The notes beneath the pieces are model-generated. The model worked only from the letters and a program-made list of their open reading frames with translations, made no database searches and was not told where the DNA came from. The position numbers and the translations under genes were made by a program. Of a stretch of 64,000 bases of DNA, positions 11,001 to 16,372 are shown in pieces. Location: assembly GCA_014323545.1 (NCBI GenBank), contig CP058647.1:2458001-2522000 (forward strand), read 5' to 3'. The DNA is from Hyphobacterium sp. CCMP332. GTDB lineage: Bacteria > Bacteroidota > Bacteroidia > Cytophagales > CCMP332. Position 1 is the first letter of the stretch; every line of letters begins with the position of its first letter.

Positions 11001-11357
11001 CAAGCTTCAATCATGAATGACAAAGGCCATAATCTGTTTGAAATTAAAGCCGACAAACAGCCAATAGGTGCTTTTGAAAATAGAAAGAATTTCACCAATC
11101 ACGAAATTCAACTTTTGAAAGATGACATGATCGTATTATTTACCGATGGGTATGCCGATCAGTTTGGTGGGCCAAAAGGTAAAAAGTTTTTCTACAAACC
11201 TTTTAAAAGATTACTTTTGAGCATAGCGGATGAGGATGTAATAAAGCAACATGAAATCATTGAAAATACATTTAATGATTGGATTTCTTATCCTGATTCC
11301 AATGGAGACGCGCACGAGCAGGTGGATGATATTTGTGTAATTGGGGTAAGAGTTTGA
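8079..11357 (+). CDS. Sensor protein: periplasmic propeller, Y_Y_Y, TM, SpoIIE-type PP2C phosphatase
   Basis: A 1092-residue inner-membrane sensor. A signal or anchor segment (residues 1-18) is followed by a long periplasmic region of two-component-regulator-propeller type (about 20-680, repeated WLxxxxGxxxI strands). A Y_Y_Y Ig-like domain follows (about 686-746, YMLEGFDEVWTDW), then one TM helix (about 748-771) and a coiled coil (775-815). The C-terminal SpoIIE/RsbU phosphatase domain (about 835-1092) keeps the expected acidic motifs: SGDFYWLE, DCTGHGVPGAFMS, FTDGYADQ and DDICVI. In this family such domains dephosphorylate a phosphoserine protein, often an anti-anti-sigma factor. The sensing half is typical of Bacteroidota hybrid histidine kinases, but the output here is a phosphatase. 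No partner kinase or STAS protein is encoded nearby. It stands alone, 181 bp after the T9SS array. Confidence 0.9.
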   Translation: MRFLFFLILFVWNYSMLAQPFHKSGRLPLYNISPDEYQLKHPQNHCILVASDGLVYVGNNGGLLVYNGVEWSKVYNQEKKILALEESSDKIIFAGGENELGYIQENAKGEMEYKSLLDEIPDSLRSFGRMNLIKALNNSLFIICENRIFEFQSKKLIAVSKKLNFGGCFTFQNDLYINDIGKGLLKWNDQEYIEFDGDYVFSKGSIFKIINNAIVSFGSSRVIIFSLPEKGKAVQKEIIDYEFSNSPISIKDVLVYNNNVLFGTEDEGLLIIDENFQLLKRINSANSELQIDFIRKMFIDSSSNLWLALDKGVSVIDLNSPFSIYKSSENLRGMVNDVIKFENSIFVGGSQGLIKLDIQSENKFVTAVEVTGECWSLEVINDLNDKLSFATDNTIEILNESGYADTILGALPWDIAHSKYNKNRIWIGNDDGVITSILTNGKYEEEFKNNTIQKQIRKIVTLKNGDVWLGARGKVAGVYFINETNLDTSIISNPKFYDSTYGFPNVPYVFPFLIHDEVFFATTRGIFEFDSMSNTFSKSDKFKHPFNLQERNILNMYPAGKNAVWLTSKDRDAESFQNGIYNFETGEWVYKPYMDLSSAVQFSAYYDSVNQELWVGGSEGLFRIKNLNPKPIKSYTAFISQVKYDPDSILFGGHVFEGFINNTYNYSKKPLRFSFSANSYKRKDDLKFKYMLEGFDEVWTDWSEEAEAVYTNLPGGSYTMRVKAIDFFENESEEASFSFTILPPWYLTTWAYTLYFFGFIGFVYAAIRVSTISLQRVIKENTKEIVAQKDEIEAKNTVLESQKGRIEKQNLNILDSIRYAKRIQMATLPAEDKIQKSVENAWVMYRPKDIVSGDFYWLENYKDEKTEKTLIAAVDCTGHGVPGAFMSIIGYNGLNRVVREYRLNRPSEVLDRLNEIITTTLNQQGAQREEIKDGMDMSLCSLDRKNLKLEYAGAHNSLYVIRKGEEKLIVDGEAQASIMNDKGHNLFEIKADKQPIGAFENRKNFTNHEIQLLKDDMIVLFTDGYADQFGGPKGKKFFYKPFKRLLLSIADEDVIKQHEIIENTFNDWISYPDSNGDAHEQVDDICVIGVRV

Positions 11358-11390
11358 GATAAATCAATTTTGAATAAAATATATTAATAG

Positions 11391-12047
11391 ATGCCAAAAA
11401 CTTTAATACTTGTAGGTATGGGACCCGGGAATGGTGCCGCCCTGGCTAGAAAATTTGGTAAGGAAGGTTATAAGATATATATGATCGGCCGAACGGAAGA
11501 AAAGCTGGCAAATTTTAAAAAAGAACTTGAAGCTGAAAAAATTAAAGCCGATTATAAAGTAGCCAATGCAGCTGATGAAGAACATTTTCGCCTGGCTTTT
11601 AAGCACATATTTTTAGAGCATGAAAGTCCGGAAGTATTAATTTATAATGCAAGCGTACTCAAACCAAGGATACCTTCTCGCTTAATTCCCGATCATGTAG
11701 TAAGAGATTTTCGCACCAATGTTGTCGGAGCAATAATTGCGGCGCAGGAGGTCTTGCCTTCTATGAAGAAAAAGAAAAAGGGGACCATCCTGTTTACAGG
11801 CGGAGGACTAAGTATTAATCCACATTTCGAATATTCCTCTTTGGCGATTGGGAAAGCAGCCTTGCGAAATTTTACATTTTCATTAGAGCAGGAGTATAAG
11901 GATTACGGTATACATGTTGCAACAATTACTATAAACGGGATGGTGAAAAAAGGGACCAAATTTGATCCTGAAAAAATAGCAGAAGAATTTTGGAAACTTC
12001 ACAATCAAAAGGAGAAAGATTGGGAGACAGAAATCATTTTTGAATAA
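11391..12047 (+). CDS. SDR-fold NAD(P)-binding protein, catalytic Tyr not conserved
   Basis: A 218-residue Rossmann protein of the short-chain dehydrogenase/reductase superfamily. The N-terminal nucleotide-binding turn reads VGMGPGNGAALARKF, and R34 in MIGRTEEKL suggests NADP preference. The usual NNAG is replaced by YNAS (about 84-87). The YxxxK active site is altered: the segment reads YSSLAIGKAALRNF, so the residue four before the conserved Lys is Leu and the only nearby Tyr lies seven before it. Classical SDRs need that Tyr for hydride-transfer chemistry, so this protein may bind a nucleotide without catalysing redox, or may use a displaced residue. The C-terminal part (about 200-218) is short and acidic, without a usual substrate loop. 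It lies 33 bp after the phosphatase gene, possibly in the same transcript. The substrate is unknown. Confidence 0.8.
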   Translation: MPKTLILVGMGPGNGAALARKFGKEGYKIYMIGRTEEKLANFKKELEAEKIKADYKVANAADEEHFRLAFKHIFLEHESPEVLIYNASVLKPRIPSRLIPDHVVRDFRTNVVGAIIAAQEVLPSMKKKKKGTILFTGGGLSINPHFEYSSLAIGKAALRNFTFSLEQEYKDYGIHVATITINGMVKKGTKFDPEKIAEEFWKLHNQKEKDWETEIIFE

Positions 12048-12077
12048 TCCCATTTTTGAACTGTTGAAACAACCTGA

Positions 12078-13211
12078 TTGAATATTCTTGTAAAAACACT
12101 CTTTGGCCTTGAAGAGATCCTTGCTGAGGAATTGAGAGAGCTGGGGGCAAAAAACATAAGAAAGACCCGAAGAGCTGTAAGTTGTGAGGGTGATATTGAA
12201 TTTCTATATGCGGCAAATCTTCATTTGCGGACAGCCCTAAAAATCCTTGTTCCATTATATCAATTCGATGCCTCAAATGAAGATGAATTATACAATAAGG
12301 TAAGCCAATTCGACTGGTCAAAGTATATAGATTTAAGCCAGACCTTTGCGATAGATAACACAGTTCGCTCAAGTATTTTTCAACATTCAAAATATGTGGC
12401 TCTCAAAGCCAAAGATGCAATAGCCGATCAATTCAAAAATAAATTTGGTAAGAGACCAAATGTCGATATACATAATCCCGATATACAATTGGATATCTAT
12501 TGTTCGGAAAATCATTTTACAATCTCCATTGATAGTTCCGGGGAAACCTTAAACAGAAGGAAATATAGAGTGACCGGACATGTTGCGCCATTAAATGAAG
12601 TTTTGGCGGCCGGAATGATCAAATTAAGCGGTTGGACAGCTGAAAAGCCACTGATTGATCCTATGTGCGGAACAGGTACAATATTAATTGAAGCGGCAAT
12701 GTTGGGACTAAACATCCCTCCACAATGGAAAAGAAACTATTTCTCATTTATGAACTGGGAAAACTTTGACAGAGACCTTTGGGAAAAGATAAGAGCAGAT
12801 TCTGAAAAAGCGATTCTAGAAAAAGAATTGTCAATTGAAGGCGGTGATTATGATAAGAAGGTTCTGCAAAAGACGGAGGAGACCATTAAGGAATTAAATC
12901 TAGAACGACACATAAAGCTAAAACACAGCAGCATGGAGAGAAATAAGACAGAGCTAAAAAATGGCTTTGTGATAATGAATCCACCCTATGGCGAAAGACT
13001 TGACAGTTATGATATAAATGTCTTTTATAAAGGGATAAGCGATGCGCTTAAAAATAACTTTCAGGGTTTTGAAGCCTGGGTATTGAGTTCTAATATTCAG
13101 GCCCTAAAACATTTAAGACTTAAACCTTCAAAAAAAATTGTCTTGTATAATGGATCTCTTGAATGCAGATTTCAGAAATATGAATTATACGCCGGTTCAA
13201 AAAGAAATTAA
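12078..13211 (+). CDS. THUMP-domain class I RNA (guanine-N2) methyltransferase, RlmL-N-like
   Basis: A 377-residue SAM-dependent methyltransferase. The first ~160 residues hold a ferredoxin-like and THUMP RNA-binding region (LFGLEEILAEELRELGAKN). The catalytic domain then shows the SAM loop (PMCGTGTILIEAAML, about 195-209) and the base-flipping motif NPPYGERL (about 302-309), which is typical of N2-guanine methyltransferases. This matches the N-terminal half of E. coli RlmL (m2G2445 of 23S rRNA), a common stand-alone form in Bacteroidota and Firmicutes. The start is TTG: the in-frame codon just before it is TGA and no ATG lies between that stop and the conserved region. The gene starts 30 bp after the SDR gene and ends 1 bp before the next gene, so an operon is likely. 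Confidence 0.88.
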   Translation: MNILVKTLFGLEEILAEELRELGAKNIRKTRRAVSCEGDIEFLYAANLHLRTALKILVPLYQFDASNEDELYNKVSQFDWSKYIDLSQTFAIDNTVRSSIFQHSKYVALKAKDAIADQFKNKFGKRPNVDIHNPDIQLDIYCSENHFTISIDSSGETLNRRKYRVTGHVAPLNEVLAAGMIKLSGWTAEKPLIDPMCGTGTILIEAAMLGLNIPPQWKRNYFSFMNWENFDRDLWEKIRADSEKAILEKELSIEGGDYDKKVLQKTEETIKELNLERHIKLKHSSMERNKTELKNGFVIMNPPYGERLDSYDINVFYKGISDALKNNFQGFEAWVLSSNIQALKHLRLKPSKKIVLYNGSLECRFQKYELYAGSKRN

Positions 13212-13212
13212 T

Positions 13213-13635
13213 ATGCGATTGATTACAGTAATTTTTTGTCTTGTTCATTCAATAGATTCATTCTCACAATTGGGCGCGCACGATGTCTTGCAGACCTATA
13301 AAGGGAAAGATCTCAATGCCCTTCAACCCATTGAGGGGAATCCAATCATTAAAAAAATAGTCCAAAAAAGAAAAGGGATAGAAGTGATCAGTACAGAAGG
13401 TGAAAAAACTTTTAAAGTCTGGGATGAAATCGAAACTATTAATTTTGGTCATAACGAATATCATTTGGATATGGACTTAAATGGTATGTCATTGTCAATT
13501 CTTTATAAACCCTATCCCTACACCAGCAGCGAACAAATACTTCAATACGGGATTGTAAAAGTTCCCGATTCACTCAATTCCAGCTCCTTAAATTATTATA
13601 AGATCATCTTTTTAAAAGATTTGGTGTTTGAGTAA
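13213..13635 (+). CDS. Small secreted hypothetical protein
   Basis: A 140-residue protein that I do not recognise. The ATG at 13213 follows the methyltransferase stop by one base and opens directly into a signal peptide (MRLITVIFCLVHSIDSFSQ), so it is preferred over an upstream TTG in the same frame that overlaps the methyltransferase gene. The mature part is polar and beta-rich (KVWDEIETINFGHNEYHLDMDL) without Cys pairs, TM segments or a lipobox. It is probably periplasmic or secreted. It is most likely translated from the same mRNA as the methyltransferase. A weak stem-loop overlaps its stop codon (about 13630-13652) but lacks a T-run. Confidence 0.7.
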   Translation: MRLITVIFCLVHSIDSFSQLGAHDVLQTYKGKDLNALQPIEGNPIIKKIVQKRKGIEVISTEGEKTFKVWDEIETINFGHNEYHLDMDLNGMSLSILYKPYPYTSSEQILQYGIVKVPDSLNSSSLNYYKIIFLKDLVFE

Positions 13636-13694
13636 GCTTATTCGCTTCACTCATACCTATAAATTCAAAGATTCAAGTTTTTAACTAGTGAGGG

Positions 13695-14039
13695 GCCAGG
13701 CAGTAGCGCCAGCTCCCGACGACTCTAATGCTATCAGAATTATTCGTAGAAAACTCTGATTTTAATTTTAGGATTGGCTCCGCCGATCCCATTCATGATA
13801 TCTTGTGCAAACAAAGCCTACCTCACCTGGATCGGTTTTTTTCGGATGTTCCAAGGAATAAGAAAAATGATAGGAGGGATGATGAAATATCCCATTTTGG
13901 GTGGGCATGCACTGAATGTTACTGCTATCGCAGTACCCATTTTTTGTTTAATGAAGCTCTTTGAAACAAAATATCAATCGCATCCTTAAACAAAAAATCC
14001 CGGGCTTTCACCCGGGACTCATTCAGTGCAGAGGAGGAG
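13695..14039. repeat. Direct duplication, copy 1 (31-bp outer block and 271-bp core)
   Basis: The core 13769-14039 equals 14129-14399 at an offset of exactly 360 bp with only two differences that I can see (13779 T/A and 13919 T/G). A separate outer block, 13695-13725, matches 14086-14116 at an offset of 391 bp, so copy 1 carries about 31 bp more between block and core. The core includes the tRNA terminator (relic here at 13990-14017) and ends with the last ten acceptor-stem bases of the tRNA-Ser gene, after which copy 1 runs into unrelated sequence. Copy 1 therefore looks like the 3' flank of a former tRNA-Ser gene whose body is lost. Short reading frames inside it are not convincing genes. 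The stretch 13636-13694 before it holds nothing that I recognise. Confidence 0.93.
13990..14017 (-). terminator. Relic tRNA terminator inside duplication copy 1
   Basis: Identical to the terminator at 14350-14377: a 7-bp GC-rich stem (TCCCGGG with CCCGGGA) followed, on the minus strand, by six T. No intact tRNA lies upstream of it, only ten bases of a tRNA-Ser 3' end at 14030-14039. Confidence 0.7.
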
Positions 14040-14055
14040 AGGACGGAACGTAAAG

Positions 14056-14077
14056 AAAAGCTCCGGTGGAGCTTTTT
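14056..14077. terminator. Bidirectional terminator-like hairpin between the two duplication copies
   Basis: A nine-base stem, AAAAGCTCC with GGAGCTTTT, around a GGT loop. It carries A and T tracts on both sides, so it could stop transcription in either direction. It lies in the 46-bp non-duplicated segment between copy 1 and copy 2. Confidence 0.6.
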
Positions 14078-14085
14078 AGTGACGT

Positions 14086-14399
14086 GCCAGGCAGTAGGGC
14101 GAGCTCCCGACGACTCGGATGATTTTACTAGGATTGGCACCGCCGATCCCATTCATGATATCTTGTGCAAACAAAGCCTACCTCACCTGGATCGGTTTTT
14201 TTCGGATGTTCCAAGGAATAAGAAAAATGATAGGAGGGATGATGAAATATCCCATTTTGGGTGGGCATGCACTGAATGGTACTGCTATCGCAGTACCCAT
14301 TTTTTGTTTAATGAAGCTCTTTGAAACAAAATATCAATCGCATCCTTAAACAAAAAATCCCGGGCTTTCACCCGGGACTCATTCAGTGCAGAGGAGGAG
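14086..14399. repeat. Direct duplication, copy 2 (attached to the intact tRNA-Ser)
   Basis: Second copy of the block described at 13695-14039: outer block 14086-14116 and core 14129-14399. Here the core continues into a complete tRNA-Ser gene on the minus strand, so this is probably the parental arrangement and copy 1 the derivative. The near-perfect identity over 271 non-coding bases indicates a recent event or ongoing gene conversion. Confidence 0.93.
14350..14377 (-). terminator. Rho-independent terminator of tRNA-Ser
   Basis: On the minus strand, 12 bases beyond the tRNA 3' end, a TCCCGGG/CCCGGGA stem with a six-base loop (14358-14377) is followed by six T (complement of 14352-14357). 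Confidence 0.85.
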
Positions 14400-14473
14400 G
14401 GATTCGAACCCCCGGTACCTCGCGGTACAACGGTTTTCAAGACCGCCGCATTCGACCACTCTGCCACTCCTCT
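14389..14473 (-). tRNA. tRNA-Ser (anticodon UGA)
   Basis: An 85-nt class II tRNA on the minus strand. The acceptor stem AGAGGAG pairs perfectly with CTCCTCT, followed by discriminator G, with no encoded CCA. The D-arm has GCAGAGTGGTCGAATGC, the anticodon loop reads CTTGAAA (anticodon TGA, for UCA codons), a long variable arm follows, and the T-loop is TTCGAAT. It is followed by a strong terminator. A perfect palindrome lies just upstream (14483-14501). Partial copies of the same tRNA flank it on both sides: a 10-base 3' remnant at 14030-14039 and a broken 5' part at 14781-14896. Confidence 0.95.
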
Positions 14474-14482
14474 AATTTTTTA

Positions 14483-14501
14483 GAATCCTAATTTAGGATT
14501 C
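14483..14501. promoter_or_regulatory. 19-bp perfect palindrome upstream of tRNA-Ser
   Basis: GAATCCTAA-T-TTAGGATTC, ten bases upstream of the tRNA-Ser 5' end. On the minus strand it overlaps a weak -7-like TAAATTAG, with a TTTG further upstream. It may be an operator or another short palindrome insertion. The function is unproven. Confidence 0.4.
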
Positions 14502-14520
14502 CAGCCTAAGATTCAAAGTT

Positions 14521-14766
14521 CTAAATAATGCCTTTTAGTTTCAAAAAATTATATCCTTCAATCGATTTGAAAAACATTTCTTTTTTGTAGGCATCTGACT
14601 TGGTCTCAAAAGTTTCATAATAAACCAACTCCCAGGGTCTGTAAGATTTTGTTGATCTTACTTTTCCATTATTATGGTCTTTTAGTCTATTCTCAATATT
14701 CTTCGAATGGCCATAATAGTGTCGATTTACTCTTTTACTTTTCAATATGTATGCAAAGAACGCCAT
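14521..14766 (-). CDS. Small GIY-YIG nuclease-domain protein
   Basis: An 81-residue, single-domain GIY-YIG protein of the UPF0213/YhbQ-like group. The visible motifs are AYILKSK (GIY position), HYYGHSKNIENRLKDHN (YIG position, with the catalytic Arg in NRL) and the later Glu in KKEMFFK. Stand-alone proteins of this group are structure-specific or homing-type nucleases whose biological role is mostly unclear. The ATG lies only 14 bp from a broken tRNA-Ser copy (14781-14896), and an intact tRNA-Ser lies 48 bp beyond its stop, all on the same strand. The gene thus sits between two copies of its presumed insertion target. It may be transcribed from the tRNA side. An upstream reading frame across the intact tRNA is not part of it. 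Confidence 0.85.
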   Translation of the reverse strand: MAFFAYILKSKRVNRHYYGHSKNIENRLKDHNNGKVRSTKSYRPWELVYYETFETKSDAYKKEMFFKSIEGYNFLKLKGII

Positions 14767-14780
14767 TTACATTCTTAATT

Positions 14781-14896
14781 GTGGTTCAACGGTTTTTCCC
14801 GAAGGGATCCCTTTGGGACAAGACCGCCGCATTCCCCGAAGGGACCACTATGTGACGACCACCCTGCCTTTCGGCAGGTAAATCTGCCACTCCTCT
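14781..14896 (-). pseudogene. tRNA-Ser pseudogene: 5' part only, with three hairpin insertions
   Basis: Compared with the intact tRNA-Ser, this minus-strand copy keeps the 5' acceptor strand (14884-14896), part of the D-arm (14843-14849), D-loop to anticodon (14819-14834), the anticodon 3' side (14787-14796) and a weak match to the variable arm (14781-14786). The T-arm and 3' acceptor are missing. Three insertions separate these pieces. A 22-bp one at 14797-14818 splits the anticodon between its second and third base and forms two tandem mini-hairpins. An 8-bp one at 14835-14842 creates a CCC-GAA-GGG hairpin in the D-loop. A 34-bp one at 14850-14883 contains CCTGCC-TTTC-GGCAGG. It cannot make a working tRNA. 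Confidence 0.85.
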
Positions 14897-15009
14897 AATA
14901 AATTTTTAAGAGCCAATGCTCTTTTTTTAAGGCCCGTCCACAGAAGCCTAAGCGAAGGTGTAAAACGGGAGGGCAAAACTAATACACTCTGTTAATTTTA
15001 TCAAACCGA
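14897..15009. other. Short intergenic segment with terminator-like hairpin
   Basis: Contains AAGAGC-CAAT-GCTCTT followed by seven T on the plus strand (14908-14928). It has terminator form but no gene upstream on that strand, so it may be a relic. No reading frame is convincing. A palindrome AACCGATTATCGGTT (15004-15018) overlaps the end of the next gene. Confidence 0.45.
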
Positions 15010-15969
15010 TTATCGGTTATTTCTTTTGCGATGTCTTAATTTCTGTTGAAGTATTTGCGATTTTTCAAGACTGGCATTTAACTCAAATCCAAATAATAAA
15101 ATAAAGGATATGAAGTACAGCCATAACATAAGCCCAATCATAGCACCTATTGAACCGTAAAGCCTGTTGTATGAGGCAAAATGATTAAAATAATAGGTAT
15201 AGGCAAGCGAAACTAAAATACACAAAACAGTAGCCAGAATTGCACCATATGAAAAGAAACGCCATCTTTTATGGATGGAAGGTGCCCAGTAATAAATCAC
15301 TGAAACTCCCAATAGAAAAATTAAACCAATCACCAGATATTTAAGAATATAGAGCAAATAATAGGTCGTGTCAGTTTGCAAAATTTGCCATTCAACCATG
15401 GTATCAAGGGCAAATCTTCCAATGATTAAAATTGCGATGGCAAAAAATAAAATCAGGGCTAATACGACGGTTAGAATTAATGAAATCCACCTTCTATAAA
15501 TGTAGTTTCTTGTTTCTTTTGTTTTATAACACGCATTAAATGCCGCTATTAAGGCATCCATTCCGTTTGTCGCCAAAAATAACGCAAAGAAAAATCCAAA
15601 TGACAATAAGCCTCCTCTTGGTTTGCTCACTATATCATTGATTGTACCTTCAGCATTGTTATAAATTTTACCTGGGACGACTTCCTGAAGGAAATCCAGG
15701 ATCTTTACATTTAAATTTTCAATTGGTATGTACGGAATTACGGTAAACATAAATATTAATGAAGGGAAAATGGCAAAGGTGAAATTAAAGGCCACGCCAT
15801 AGGCCATCATTGAAATTTCATCATTGACTAATTTTTTCCAGAAAATTTTTCCAAAATTCCAAAGAGGCACCCTATTTCCGGTGATGTGGGTATTCTTTAG
15901 AAAATCTATAAAATTTCTGTAGTGTATTGACCTTTCTATGCGCTCTTTATACTTCTTAATTCTACTCAA
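15010..15969 (-). CDS. YihY/BrkB-family inner-membrane protein
   Basis: A 319-residue polytopic protein of the YihY/BrkB family (older name 'ribonuclease BN', now considered wrong for these membrane proteins). Family features are the N-terminal amphipathic stretch, the MAYGVAFNFTFAIFPSLIFMF segment and about six TM helices, ending in a basic tail (LRHRKRNNR). The molecular function of the family is unsettled. The start appears to be TTG: no ATG occurs between the preceding in-frame stop and the conserved region, and the TTG overlaps the upstream thioesterase stop by 8 bp, which suggests translational coupling. It is the last gene of mltG-thioesterase-brkB. The palindrome 15004-15018 at its stop codon may help end transcription. 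Confidence 0.85.
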   Translation of the reverse strand: MSRIKKYKERIERSIHYRNFIDFLKNTHITGNRVPLWNFGKIFWKKLVNDEISMMAYGVAFNFTFAIFPSLIFMFTVIPYIPIENLNVKILDFLQEVVPGKIYNNAEGTINDIVSKPRGGLLSFGFFFALFLATNGMDALIAAFNACYKTKETRNYIYRRWISLILTVVLALILFFAIAILIIGRFALDTMVEWQILQTDTTYYLLYILKYLVIGLIFLLGVSVIYYWAPSIHKRWRFFSYGAILATVLCILVSLAYTYYFNHFASYNRLYGSIGAMIGLMLWLYFISFILLFGFELNASLEKSQILQQKLRHRKRNNR

Positions 15970-16372
15970 AATAAGGTTTTAAATGATCGCTAAGTTCTTG
16001 TGGCGGCTTACAGGGCTTTCCACTTTGTTTGTTGATAAAAACCAATGTAGTCTTTCCGCTATGGATATGCTCATTATCATTTCTGAAGATTTTATAATGA
16101 AAATCAAAACGAATGGTTGGCATTTCTTTTATGCTGACATTTACAGTCAATAAATCATCATAGAAGGCCGGAGCAATAAATCTGGACCAATTTTCACGTA
16201 CGGGAAGAAGAATTCCATGCTCATCTTCTAATTTTTTGTAGCTAAAGCCTATTTCTCTAATTGCCTCAACTCTGGCAACTTCAAAATAGGTAGCATAGTG
16301 CCCATAATATACATAGCCCATACGGTCTGTTTCTGAATACCGAACTCTGATTTTAACTTCTGTCTCGAACAT
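15962..16372 (-). CDS. Acyl-CoA thioesterase, 4HBT hotdog (YbgC-like)
   Basis: A 136-residue single-hotdog thioesterase. The family signature is near the N-terminus: RYSETDRMGYVYYGHYATYF, with the catalytic Asp in ETD and the Tyr/His pair after it. This matches YbgC/4-hydroxybenzoyl-CoA thioesterase-like enzymes, which hydrolyse acyl-CoA (or acyl-ACP) in the cytoplasm. In proteobacteria YbgC belongs to the Tol-Pal locus. Here the neighbours are mltG (its ATG shares one base with the mltG stop, TAATG) and brkB (8-bp overlap), so the three genes form a tightly coupled envelope operon. The chain-length preference cannot be read from the sequence. Confidence 0.88.
   Translation of the reverse strand: MFETEVKIRVRYSETDRMGYVYYGHYATYFEVARVEAIREIGFSYKKLEDEHGILLPVRENWSRFIAPAFYDDLLTVNVSIKEMPTIRFDFHYKIFRNDNEHIHSGKTTLVFINKQSGKPCKPPQELSDHLKPYFE

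Noticed and set aside
13138-13212. Upstream TTG extension of the small secreted protein
   Set aside because: It overlaps the methyltransferase gene and would bury the signal peptide; the ATG at 13213 is better.
13728-14349. Overlapping short reading frames in the two duplication copies
   Set aside because: They are present only because the DNA is duplicated, have no recognisable domain, overlap each other in two frames, and run across the tRNA terminator region.
14285-14467. Minus-strand reading frame beginning [13 protein letters not shown]
   Set aside because: It is the translation of the tRNA-Ser gene and its 3' flank, not a protein gene.
14797-14818. A self-splicing intron in the tRNA anticodon loop
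   Set aside because: The insert is only 22 bp and made of two mini-hairpins, far too short for a group I intron, and the tRNA 3' half is missing.
14649-14855. Plus-strand reading frame opposite the GIY-YIG gene
   Set aside because: Antisense shadow of the GIY-YIG gene that runs into the tRNA pseudogene inserts.
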